A DNA stretch of 64,000 bases from Hofstenia miamia (lineage: Eukaryota; Xenacoelomorpha; Acoela; Hofsteniidae), in the NCBI GenBank assembly GCA_900660155.1, contig CABFPE010000166.1:485128-549127 (forward strand), given 5' to 3'. Position 1 is the first letter of the stretch, and each line of letters starts with the position of its first letter. Under the pieces are notes generated by a model, which worked only from the letters and a program-made list of their open reading frames with translations, made no database searches and was not told where the DNA came from. A program made the translations under genes and the position numbers. Shown in pieces: positions 12,922 through 22,738 of the stretch.

Positions 12922-13888
12922 TGTAGCATAATCCATCAAGTAAGTTGCTGAAACTAAGATCGAAAAAAGAAATAGATGATCAAAAACAAATAAGCAACTT
13001 AAATGATTAATTGTGCTCGTTAAATATTTATAAATTACATTACAAAAAATTATAAAAGCAAGTGCATGCTGATTACTTGATTTGACAAACTTAGAGGGCT
13101 TATAAGCCCTTCTTGTTCTTAGACAACTAGGCAGAACTGTCTAGTTAATTTAAAAATTCAAATCAAGAGGTACTAAATTTGATTTAAGTATAAATAACAT
13201 TGAAACATTGGAATATTTGATGAAGTATATTCTTTGGATTTCTTATTTCACTTTATTATCTGGTTTGCTTAATTAATAACAATGTCAAGCTAAATGGTTT
13301 GTGTTGAGTAGTGGTCAGGATACCATATTGGGAATGATTCTAGGTTCTTTGCACCTAATTACGAAACGCACTTACATTAGATGTACAACTAGGAGTTTTT
13401 GACTACCTGTTTAGCTGGCTACTGATTGTATTTGAACATGTACCCAATAATAAACTCAAGAAATGGCTAGTTAGCCAACAGTAAGTTATTAAATAATTAT
13501 TTGTCTAGATCCAAATATGTGTTAACTAAAAACACTACAAAACACATTACAAAAGACTGTAAGTCAATTCCTGTCTATTCATTAGTAAGCACTGTCATAG
13601 GTTAAGGCATACATGACTAACTTCATTGAGCAAAGTGGTGGAGACACTTAATGGAAGTTGGATTGCTGAATCTGTTGCTGATAGGAAGAGCTGCGTCGGG
13701 CAGATGCCCAACTACTTGGAGTACTGCAGAATTACCTCACCTAAATATTGAATATTAGTGTATCAATTAATCAAAGTTATCTAAGACATTAATAAATAGC
13801 TATGCAAACAAAGAAAGTTAGATCCCACCATATAACTAAAGAATCAGATTTAAATAAATGGACATTGGGCATGCTAGGAATTGCTACA
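12922..13888. mobile_element. Solo-LTR-like insertion in the gypsy relic RT
   Basis: A 967-bp block starts TGTAGCATAATCC and ends GGAATTGCTACA, so the ends are inverted (TGTAGCA/TGCTACA) with the TG...CA form of an LTR. It sits exactly between codons for SPY and ASPTVF of the RT, which are contiguous in the related element (SPYAAPTVF). It contains no coding sequence. A clear target duplication is not visible, perhaps through decay. Confidence 0.62.
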
Positions 13889-14900
13889 GTAGGGACTTTT
13901 AATTTTCCTTATTATTCCGTCATTTAATAGTTCACTTATTGTTCATGCATATTCTTCTTGTAGGTGTTGGGGCACTCTGCGGCAGTGCTGTGAAATTGGT
14001 TTATCTGGTGTAGTATTTATTTCGTGTCGAGCTCCTATAGCCTTACCAACATTATTTCTCCATTGTTGAATATTGCAGCGTTTTTTCTGAGTATTGAGTT
14101 GATGATATCTATTTTGGTGTCCATTCAAGTGAGAGTGGGTGTCTTTTGAGTTTTCCGGAATATCATCAGTGGAGTCTTGTTTGATTGCTGTGAGGCCATA
14201 CAGGAGTAAATTGGCTGATCTTGTGACGAACTTTTCTATATTGATACCAGTTATTGTGATTTGATTTGGTTTTGCTGAGATGGACTTATCACTTTTGGTA
14301 AGCATCAGGGTGATGCTGTGGCTGTTTTTTACCATACAAATGTTTAAAAGTGTATTTTCTTGGAGCTGATGCCATATTGGTTTGCTATTATGAAGTCTCT
14401 GTTGGTTGTTGGATTTGTCTTGATCTTTACTAGCTTCCAATGGCATTGCTCTATCTGTAGGTTTTCTGTTAGAGAGAACTCTGAGGAAGCTGTATTAGCT
14501 GTTTGTAAGGAGACTTTGACATTGTTATCTTCTTGTATAGTAAGAGTCCTTTCAGAATAGTCTATGACACAATTATTTTCTGTTAGGAAGTCCCTTCCTA
14601 GAATCATCTCATAAGATAGATGCTGATTGTGTGTATCAACTATAAAGATGTCGGTTTCAAATTTGACATATTGTATAGTTATGGGGACATTTCTTAAAAC
14701 TCCTTTGATATTTATATAGTCACCAGAAGCATTGATTAATCGTGATTCATCTTTTTGTATGTTCTTTCTCGTCCCTCCTATTTCATTTGCACATGTGATT
14801 TAAGCTCTGGTATCAACTGTTGCTTTGATATTGATGCTGTTGATTGTTAACGGGATGAGGTTTCTTTCTAGGAGGTTTTTAACTATAAGACATTCCTCAT
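13889..14900 (-). pseudogene. Protease and linker region of the gypsy relic
   Basis: Near 14820 the minus strand reads INIKATVDTRA, where the aspartic protease active site DTG has become DTR and is followed by a stop. Near 14607 it reads MILGRDFLTENNCVIDYSER, the ILGxDFL element of retroviral-type proteases. Then comes the linker (IEQCHWKLVKIKTNP, ANQYGISSKK) and, near 13960, the pre-RT element CRRVPQHLQEEYA. The younger element has the same succession. Confidence 0.82.
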
Positions 14901-15520
14901 TGCCATTTAGGACCGGCGCTCTTTTCAATTTAAATTTTCTTTGTCAAATTCATTTGGGATGTCTTCTGCATCTTCTGCAGTGTAAGAACCATTGTCATTG
15001 ATAGCGTAGATTATTTCTTTGCAGTTTGATTTGATGTGTCCTTGTTGGCCACATTGTAGACATCTGAATGTTTTCCATGTTTAATGGTCTCACTTTTATT
15101 GTATGTTCTACTTCAGTATTTTTTTATCATGATTGAAAACGAGATGTATTTGGAGATTGTATTCCTAGTTCCTTTTGGACTCTAATATTGTTTTCCAATG
15201 ATAGCTGGATGTTAACACATTTGTTTTTAAGAGTTGATATTGAGTCGTTTATGTCACACTTATTTTTGAAGCGTCTTCTGAATAGGGTTGACATGCAAGC
15301 ATGAATGTATTAGTACAAGTTTTGCTAGTAGTAACGGTGTTCTTTTACTGATAATTCTAGTAATCAATTGACTTTATAGATGCATTTTGCAATGTCGCTG
15401 TCTTGCATTTTGCAGTTATATAGAAGCATGCGGTACTGCTTTCTTGTGTTCTTGTTGTTGAATTGAGAACTGAGAGCATTGATAAGTTTATCATAGTCCA
15501 TTTTTAGTTCGGGTTCCAGT
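14900..15520 (-). pseudogene. Gag C-terminal part with zinc knuckle, gypsy relic
   Basis: At about 15065-15015 the minus strand reads LQCGQQGHIKSNCKE, keeping the second half of a CCHC nucleocapsid zinc knuckle. Capsid-like sequence upstream (15100-15500) is broken by stops and frameshifts. The gag is cut at the (TA)n tract from about 15525; its N-terminal half is not found on the far side of the mariner element. Confidence 0.72.
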
Positions 15521-15521
15521 T

Positions 15522-15524
<3 letters not shown>

Positions 15525-15573
<49 letters not shown>
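15525..15573. repeat. (TA)n tract left of the mariner element
   Basis: ACACACACA followed by about 22 TA units, directly abutting the left end of the mariner-like element. Confidence 0.92.
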
Positions 15574-15577
<4 letters not shown>

Positions 15578-16863
15578 TGACCCATACGTTACTACATTTC
15601 AAATCAATGTCACCTAAGTTTTAAAAATCCTAACAAAAAATTATCAAACAGAATCAAAATTATAGTCTATGCAGAGATATGTGAAGTAAACAAAATCAAC
15701 AAGTCATATGGATCGACTTGCAAGCTGTCAATATTGATACAAAGTTGAAAACGCCTGAATGTGCTCTTATGGATTTTGCATAGAAAATTAACTTCAATTT
15801 CATTATAAACGCCTGACCAACTGCTTGTTTAAGTTCCTGTGTATCATGAGTAGTTGATTGCTGTAACTTTTGCTTAATGATACCCCAGAGTGCATTGTCG
15901 CAGGATGTTTAATCTGGACTCCTGGCGGGCCATGTTTTGGGGCAGAATTTTCCCACCAACCTATCTGGAAACTGTTCATCAAGAAAGCACGTGTTGCAAG
16001 AGCTGTATAGGCTGGCACTCCATCTCGCTGAAAATGATATAGGTGTGTGATACCACGCTGTTGTAGCATGAGTAAACAATTTGTAGCAAGAAGCTCTCTG
16101 TAGTGAGCTGCATCCCAGTGACCTTCAATGAAATAAAGTCCAATTAAATGTTTTTCAGCCATTGCCACCCAAACCATAATAGTTAGTGGATGATGTTCAA
16201 ACTGCTTCCAGAAATAAGGGTTCTCTTTACTCCAGAAGACAGCATTGGTTAATTTCACAGACACACAAATGGCGATTTCATCAGAAAAAATAACAGTGAA
16301 TGCTGGTGTGGAGGGTTACGATATTTGTTAAGATTTGCATCACAACATTCAACATGGTGTTGGTGATCAGTAACTGGTAAAAATTGTACCTTCACAGGCT
16401 TCTATGGTTTAAGCTTGAGATCATTATTAGAATGCGTTGCACAGTTGTTCTTGGTATATTTAATTGACTATACAATTTTCTTGTTGAAGTGCATGGCTTA
16501 TCTTGGATGGATGTTTCCACTATTTTCAAACTATCACCTCTCTCAGTAGGACGACCACTCGTGCAGCATCAAGAATAGAGCCTGTTTCAAATAACTTCTC
16601 AGACCACTTTTTTATTTCTCGTCCTTCTGGTGGATCAATTTGGTACTTCAGTTGAAGTTTTTCTCTAACAAGCACCATGGTATCGCTGCAAGAATTCTGA
16701 ATTCAATAGTGTACTTGCTGATGTCAGCCATGCCAGTGCTAAATATGTAAAACAATATAATTTATTGTTTATCGATAGAATATGATTGGCTTAATTCACT
16801 AATTCACTGATTGGTTTGAAATGTAGTAACTTATTGTTTATTGATAGGATGTGATTGCTACCT

Positions 16864-16866
<3 letters not shown>
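15574..16866 (-). mobile_element. Mariner/Tc1-type DNA transposon relic
   Basis: Inverted repeats are visible: GTTACTACATTTCAAATCAA near 15591 and its partner TTGGTTTGAAATGTAGTAAC near 16811-16830. The element lies between two (TA)n tracts (15529-15573 and 16867-16897), as expected for a family that targets TA. At the right end a 30-bp block (ttattgtttatcgatagaat...) occurs twice, at 16762-16792 and 16831-16861. The transposase inside is degraded. Confidence 0.8.
15803..16700 (-). pseudogene. Mariner-like transposase, degraded
   Basis: The readable block at 16264-15803 includes VFWSKENPYFWKQFEHHPLT, IMVWVAMAEKHLIGLYFIEG, LMLQQRGITHLYHFQRDGVP and FLMNSFQIGWW, matching the central DDE region of mariner-type transposases, in which the second aspartate lies in a stretch like QRDGVP. 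Upstream (16265-16700) the helix-turn-helix part is present only as fragments with several stops. The WPxRSPDL region is also broken. Not functional. Confidence 0.85.
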
Positions 16867-16900
<34 letters not shown>

Positions 16901-16916
16901 TATATGTATATGTATG

Positions 16917-17240
16917 TGCAGTGGTGTAGTGTGGAGATTTTGGAACAGAGGTCACTTGATATACAATTTTAATAAATGATTTTTAAATATAACATTAATT
17001 TCATGTTATTTTGAACTTATTTGATGTGTAGCTATGTATACTTTGTTAGGTGACAATAATATATCTATCCTAAGATAGATTTGCAGACGCACATTTTTGA
17101 AGAAAGGAATCGACCTCAAATGTTATGAAAATGCTTAAAAATTGATGTGAGAAAATGCTTTAGAACACATCAATTTTTCAAAATGATCAAATGTTATTGG
17201 GGAAGGGGGTAAATTTCACCACTCCCTCCAACCTACAATG
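16917..17240. repeat. Dispersed GTGGTGTAG...CTCCCTCC repeat
   Basis: It begins gcagtggtgtagtgtggaga and contains a G-run followed by a C-rich stretch near 17200-17230 (gggggtaaatttcaccactc). The layout of a GCAGTGGYGTA start, G-rich block and complementary C-rich block recurs at 55088-55140 and in shorter form elsewhere in the window. Confidence 0.45.
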
Positions 17241-17337
17241 GGCTAAACAATTTTTTAAAGAATAATAGTGCAAGTACTACACATAAATAATATATATATA
17301 AAAAGTATCTTAGCAAACAAGTAGAAGAACTAAAATT

Positions 17338-18149
17338 TACAGACGAAATAGAAAAAGATCAAACTTAATAGTTTTGGATGTATCAATTATTTAAACAGAA
17401 AGATCATTTGAAATAAAGCTGTTTGTAAAACCAACTAATACAGGATTGTATATTCCTATCAATTACAATGTGATATAAAACAAGAGAAATGCAATTAAAT
17501 GTTTAATCGAAAGAGCAATCCAAGCATCTTCAAATTATAACAATTTTATTGAAGCAATTGACCACCCTTATACGATTTTAGAAAATAATGGATATCGTCA
17601 CATATTAATTAAAAGACATGTAGATGAGGAATTTTATTAAGGAACATAAATAACCAAGCTGAATCAAATGAAGAAACCAAATTTAAAGCAAGTATATTGG
17701 AAACTTCCATTCATTAATGTCAAAGTTAGAGTGTTCCAATCAAGAATAATGAAGTTAAATTTAAAGTTAAATAAATCGAGAATAACTCCAATATTAACAT
17801 CATTACAAACTCAAAATATTTTAACAAACAAAGATCCTATAGCAAAGTTGCTGTCTTCTTCACTTGTTTACAAATATACTTGCGAAGATTGTCAACAAAC
17901 TTACATCAGAGAGACAAGCAGACATTTTGCTACAAGAATTCATGAACATATATCAGGACATCTAAACTCAGAAATTCACCAAAATCAGCATCAAATTAAG
18001 AAAGAAAATTTTTGAAATATTACTTAAATCGAATGATCCATTAATTGCAGAATCATTATACATCAAGAAAGAAATCAAATCAAATTTATAGAAAACAAAC
18101 AAAAACATTTTTATAACATCAATATTTTTAGTGTAGTTAATTGAATATA
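17338..18149 (+). pseudogene. Penelope-like element fragment: RT C-terminus plus GIY-YIG domain
   Basis: Plus-strand reading in pieces gives FVKPTNTGLYIPINYN, LIERAIQASSNYNNFIEAI and NNGYRHILIKRHV, the pattern found before the endonuclease in Penelope-like elements. At 17860-17960 it reads LVYKYTCEDCQQTYIRETSR followed by HFATRIHEH, a GIY-YIG-like module (VYKY..C...YIRET.R). Stops occur at about 17475 and 17638. The right side runs into the assembly gap, so the 3' end is unknown. Confidence 0.7.
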
Positions 18150-19149
18150 NNNNNNNNNNNNNNNNNNNNNNNNNNNNNNNNNNNNNNNNNNNNNNNNNNN
18201 NNNNNNNNNNNNNNNNNNNNNNNNNNNNNNNNNNNNNNNNNNNNNNNNNNNNNNNNNNNNNNNNNNNNNNNNNNNNNNNNNNNNNNNNNNNNNNNNNNNN
18301 NNNNNNNNNNNNNNNNNNNNNNNNNNNNNNNNNNNNNNNNNNNNNNNNNNNNNNNNNNNNNNNNNNNNNNNNNNNNNNNNNNNNNNNNNNNNNNNNNNNN
18401 NNNNNNNNNNNNNNNNNNNNNNNNNNNNNNNNNNNNNNNNNNNNNNNNNNNNNNNNNNNNNNNNNNNNNNNNNNNNNNNNNNNNNNNNNNNNNNNNNNNN
18501 NNNNNNNNNNNNNNNNNNNNNNNNNNNNNNNNNNNNNNNNNNNNNNNNNNNNNNNNNNNNNNNNNNNNNNNNNNNNNNNNNNNNNNNNNNNNNNNNNNNN
18601 NNNNNNNNNNNNNNNNNNNNNNNNNNNNNNNNNNNNNNNNNNNNNNNNNNNNNNNNNNNNNNNNNNNNNNNNNNNNNNNNNNNNNNNNNNNNNNNNNNNN
18701 NNNNNNNNNNNNNNNNNNNNNNNNNNNNNNNNNNNNNNNNNNNNNNNNNNNNNNNNNNNNNNNNNNNNNNNNNNNNNNNNNNNNNNNNNNNNNNNNNNNN
18801 NNNNNNNNNNNNNNNNNNNNNNNNNNNNNNNNNNNNNNNNNNNNNNNNNNNNNNNNNNNNNNNNNNNNNNNNNNNNNNNNNNNNNNNNNNNNNNNNNNNN
18901 NNNNNNNNNNNNNNNNNNNNNNNNNNNNNNNNNNNNNNNNNNNNNNNNNNNNNNNNNNNNNNNNNNNNNNNNNNNNNNNNNNNNNNNNNNNNNNNNNNNN
19001 NNNNNNNNNNNNNNNNNNNNNNNNNNNNNNNNNNNNNNNNNNNNNNNNNNNNNNNNNNNNNNNNNNNNNNNNNNNNNNNNNNNNNNNNNNNNNNNNNNNN
19101 NNNNNNNNNNNNNNNNNNNNNNNNNNNNNNNNNNNNNNNNNNNNNNNNN
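18150..19149. other. Assembly gap, 1,000 N
   Basis: Exactly 1,000 N, the round size used for gaps of unknown length. Open frames drawn through it are meaningless. It separates the Penelope-like fragment from the capsid-like fragment. Confidence 0.99.
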
Positions 19150-19660
19150 GTTCAATAATGTCTGTGTGGATCATTACAATGTGATTACCGCCAAAAATAT
19201 CGCAGTCATAATTGGAGGTTGTTATCATCTCTCGATATATCTTTTTGTAAAAGCCTAGTAGATTTCCAGCTTGGGCAAAGTCTATTTCATATTGTGAATC
19301 ATTCTTCACCATTAAAAAATTCCGTAAAGTTTTAAATTCTAATGAAATACCATAAGGGTCTAACATGTAATTTATAAACCCATAGAGTTCAGGAAAGCTT
19401 TGCTTATGTACTGAATAAATTTCCACTTGGGTTATGTTTCCATCTTTATCCTTTAATGTCCACGTTTGGCGGTTAAGATTAAGAAATTTTGACGGATATC
19501 AAAATCAATTAACACAACTTCACATGCATTATATATCAGTTTGTCCAAATACGTGGTAAATTCATTCAATCCATCTGGTCGACATACTTCAGGCCTCCAG
19601 CATTTTTCAGATAATAATGTTACAATAACCATTACCACCCATCTATGCGTTTGTTATCAT
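19150..19660 (-). pseudogene. Polinton/Maverick-type minor capsid (penton-like) protein fragment
   Basis: The minus strand at 19638-19453 reads LNEFTTYLDKLIYNACEVVL and IDFD. After a frameshift, the other frame (about 19500-19150) reads YPSKFLN, WTLKDKDGNITQVEIY, FINYMLDPYGISLEF, IDFAQAGNLLGFYKKIY and CDIFGGNHIVMIHTDII. The order 'F...L......CEVVLI.F.YPS...N' then 'LLGF' then 'V.I.TDI' is the pattern I associate with the penton-like minor capsid protein of Polintons and related adintovirus-like elements. The match is from memory, without a search. One frameshift near 19497 and the gap at 19149 leave it partial. No other Polinton gene is seen. Confidence 0.5.
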
Positions 19661-19689
19661 CCGAGTGAACTTGTAATGTAATGTTTATG

Positions 19690-22600
19690 TATTTTATTAA
19701 AATTGTACATCGTAAATGTAAATTCATTTAGATATTCTATCCATCTGGATACTATTGAACTTTTATCTCCTGAAAACTTTTTCAGCCAAGCTAGACCACT
19801 GTTGTCAGTACGAACTCTAAATTGTTTTCCTACCAAAAAATGCCTGAATTTTTTAATGCTCTCTATGAGTGCCAACATTTCCAGTTTTGTTGATCCGTAA
19901 TTCTCTTCGCTTGGTTTCAGTTTTCTACTGAAAAACTGTATTGGCGATTCTTTTCCTTCTTTAATTTGGCTTAATGTAGCTCCTATCGCCACTTTACTCG
20001 CATCACAATCTAGAATGAATTTTTTACTGTAGTCAGGAGTGTTTAACGACGGCAATTTCGACAGCTCTTTCTTTATCTGATCTAATTCCTCTTGTTGTTC
20101 CCATGTCCACTCAAAGGAGTTGCTTTTTTCATTAAATTCGTCATTTTGGCTGTTTTTCCGGCTATGTTTGGAATAAATGTCCCGTAATAATTAAAGAACC
20201 CCATTATCCTCTGCAGATCTTTTTTCGTTTTAGGTTTTTCTATGTTNTCTTTAATTTGGCTTAATGTAGCTCCTATCGCCACTTTACTCGCATCACAATC
20301 TAGAATGAATTCTTTACTGTAGTCAGGAGTGTTCAACGACAGCAATTTTGACAGTTCTTTCTTTATCTGATCTAACTCCTCTTGTTGTTCCCATGTCCAC
20401 TCAAAGGGAGTTGCTTTTTCCATTAAATTCGTCATCTTGGCTGTTTTTCCGGCTATGTTTGGAATAAATGTCCCGTAATAATTAAAGAACCCGATTATCC
20501 TCTGCAGATCTTTTTTCGTCTTAGGTTTTTCTATGTTCCTTATCATCTCTCTGGCATTATCCTTCATACTTATTTGGCCTTTTGAAATTATTCTCCCCAA
20601 AAATACAACTTTTTCTTTTAAGATTTCGCATTTATTTCCATTCACTCGGAGTCCAGCTTCTTTCAGTATTTTTAACGTTCTANGGGAGTTGCTTTTTTCA
20701 TTAAATTCGTCATTTTGGCTGTTTTTCCCGCTATGTTTGGAATAAATGTCCCGTAATAATTAAAGAACCCCATTATCCTCTGCAGATCTTTTTTCGTTTT
20801 AGGTTTTTCTATGTTCCTTATCATATCTCTGGCATTATCTTTCATACTTATTTGTCCTTTTGAAATTATTCTCCCCAAAAATACAACTTTTTCTTTTAAG
20901 ATTTCGCATTTATTTCCGTTCACTCGGAGTCCAGCTTCTTTCAGTATTTTTAACGTTCTATCCAGTTTTTCCATGTGTTCTTCCACCGTATTGCAGGTGA
21001 TTATTATATCATCAATATACGCGTTTATTCCTTCTTCCATCTTTTGTTTCTTATTTTTCAATACTTTCGTTATGTATCGCTGGAAAGTTGCTGGCGCGTT
21101 GCATAATCCAAAAGCCATATAAATCCACTCATATAGTCCATAAGGGGTGATAAATGCCGTTTTCTCAATATCATCTGGTTCCATTTGTACTTGCCAATAA
21201 GCTTTGCACAAGTCTATTACGGTAAAGTATTTATTTTTACTAGCCTCGTAAAGCATATCCTCTATCCGTGGCAATGGGTATGAGTCTTTCTTTGTCACTT
21301 CGTTAAGCTTTCTAAAATCAATACACAATCTGTATTTCTTCCCTTGCTTCACAAAAACTGTCGGAGCTGCATATGGACTTTCACTTGGTCTAATGATTTT
21401 GTTATCGATTAGTTCATTTAATATCCGATTATATTCGTCTTTAAGTTGTTCAGGTACTCTGCGTACTGGTAATTTGATTGGCTTATCCGTTGTGGTTACT
21501 ATCTTGTGTGTCTCTCCAATCGCTTGACCGACGCTAATTTCTCCGAAATTAAAAATTTGGCTATGTTTTTTCAGAAGCTCTTTTAATTCCTCTATTTCCG
21601 TCTTTCTTAAATGTTGGTAATCTCCATCCTCTATTTTAGGTATTTGTTCTTCTTCTTCGGCGTTCCTCCCCGTGCCCTCTAGTCGGCTGTGAGGAGTACT
21701 TACTCCGATGGCGTTCATCTGCGTGCCCTCTAGTCGGCTGTGCAGATTACTTGCTGCATCGTCTCCANATTTCTCCGAAATTAAAGATTTGGCTATGTTT
21801 TTTCAGAAGCTTTTTTAATTCCTCTATCTCCGTCTTTCTTAAATGTTGGTAATCTCCATCCTCTATTTTAGGTATTTGTTCTTCTTCTTCGGCGTTCCTC
21901 CCCGTGCCCTCTAGTCGGCTGTGAGGAGTACTTGCTCCAATGGCGTTCATCTGCGTGCCCTCTAATCGGCTGTGCAGATTACTTGCTGCATCGTCTCCAT
22001 CATCCATAGATTTCCAAACCATTCTGATATTAGATCTAGTACATTTTCCAAAAATTTTCACTTTTGTTTTACTGATGTTAACATTTCTGTTCGTAGCATT
22101 CAATAGCGGTATCTTTCCCATTCCATTCTTTACCGAACATACACTGGAAGGCATCGACACACGTTTTGTATTTATCCCAGTCTGTTCGTACATCATTACT
22201 TCCGCCGTTATTTCTTTGTCTGTTCTTATCGAAAACATTTTCCAATGATAAGGTTGTAGCCTTATGTCATCTAATAGTTCGAACACAATTTTTCTGTTTT
22301 CTTCTTCCTCCTCTTCAATTTCTATTTCTTCTTCTTTAACTCTCATCGTTCGATTACCATAGTTTATGATACATTTATTTTTTGTCAAAAAATCGTCGCC
22401 TAGAATTACTTCGTACGGTAGGAGGTTCCTCTGTGTGTCGACCACTATCAGTGATTGTTGAAAAGTGTTGTTTGATATCCTTAATTGTATATTTTCCAAA
22501 GTTCCTTTGGTATCAATATAGTCACCTGATGCATTTACCAATCTCTCTGTTGATCTTTTCAACTCCTCTCTTTTAAAACCTAATTTCGTCGCACATTCGT

Positions 22601-22735
22601 CCGTTATAATTGACTTCACGGCACCTGTATCGATTGTTGCTTTGGTCATAATTCCGTTGATCACAACTGTAATTGTGTTCACGTTTTTTATGTTCGTCAA
22701 TATCAATATTGGTGCACGGTTTTCTTGAGACGGTG
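19690..22735 (-). CDS. pol: Gypsy pol: protease, reverse transcriptase, RNase H (truncated)
   Basis: Protease: IDTGAVKSIITDECATKLGF near 22630 (active-site DTG) and YEVILGDDFLTKNKCIINYG near 22400. RT: PVRRVPEQLKDEYNRIL, APTVFVKQGKKYRLCIDFRK, VIDLCKAYWQVQM, GLCNAPATFQRYI and YIDDIII (catalytic DD near 21015). Tether: GFFNYYGTFIPNIAGK. RNase H: FILDCDASKVAIGATLSQIK and KLEMLALIESIKKFRHFL. The frame opens upstream of the gag stop in the -1 frame (GKLLGAPSQENRAP), so pol is probably made by ribosomal frameshifting. Three single-N joins at 20247, 20683 and 21768 each repeat preceding sequence and break the frame artificially. After RNase H (IHKH near 19695) the homology stops; integrase is missing. 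Confidence 0.9.
19958..20537. repeat. Tandem overlap flanking single N at 20247 (assembly artefact)
   Basis: Bases 19958-20246 recur at 20248-20537 with only scattered differences. In protein terms the RT tether and RNase H start would be encoded twice, which is not how pol is built. An unmerged contig overlap, perhaps of two haplotypes, explains it. Confidence 0.88.
20406..20960. repeat. Tandem overlap flanking single N at 20683 (assembly artefact)
   Basis: Bases 20406-20682 recur at 20684-20960. The repeated block codes for the end of RT and the tether (NIEKPKTKKDLQRIMGFFNY). A single N marks the join. Confidence 0.88.
21537..21999. repeat. Tandem overlap flanking single N at 21768 (assembly artefact)
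   Basis: Bases 21537-21767 recur at 21769-21999. The block codes for the linker between protease and RT (EEEEQIPKIEDGDYQHLRKT). Within it the phrase gtgccctctagtcggctgtg also appears twice as a short native repeat. Confidence 0.88.
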
Positions 22736-22738
22736 CTC

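Larger units (their letters stand above)
7508..15520 (-). mobile_element. Decayed Ty3/gypsy retrotransposon relic
   Basis: Read on the minus strand, the order is gag zinc knuckle, protease, linker, RT, RNase H, integrase and a third ORF: the Ty3/gypsy order plus an extra ORF. All parts carry stops and frameshifts. Its protease, linker and RT are related to the younger element at 19.7-24.65 kb, so both belong to one lineage. No LTR was recognised at either end. The left (3') end is at the ORF3 stop near 7509 and the right (5') end is cut at the (TA)n tract near 15525. A solo-LTR-like insertion at 12922-13888 splits the RT. Confidence 0.88.

Noticed and set aside
17968-19426. Long open frames through the N gap
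   Set aside because: They are translated N; only the real bases at 19150-19426 carry signal.
20672-21122. Plus-strand frames opposite gypsy pol and gag
   Set aside because: Antisense shadows of clearly conserved minus-strand pol and gag.
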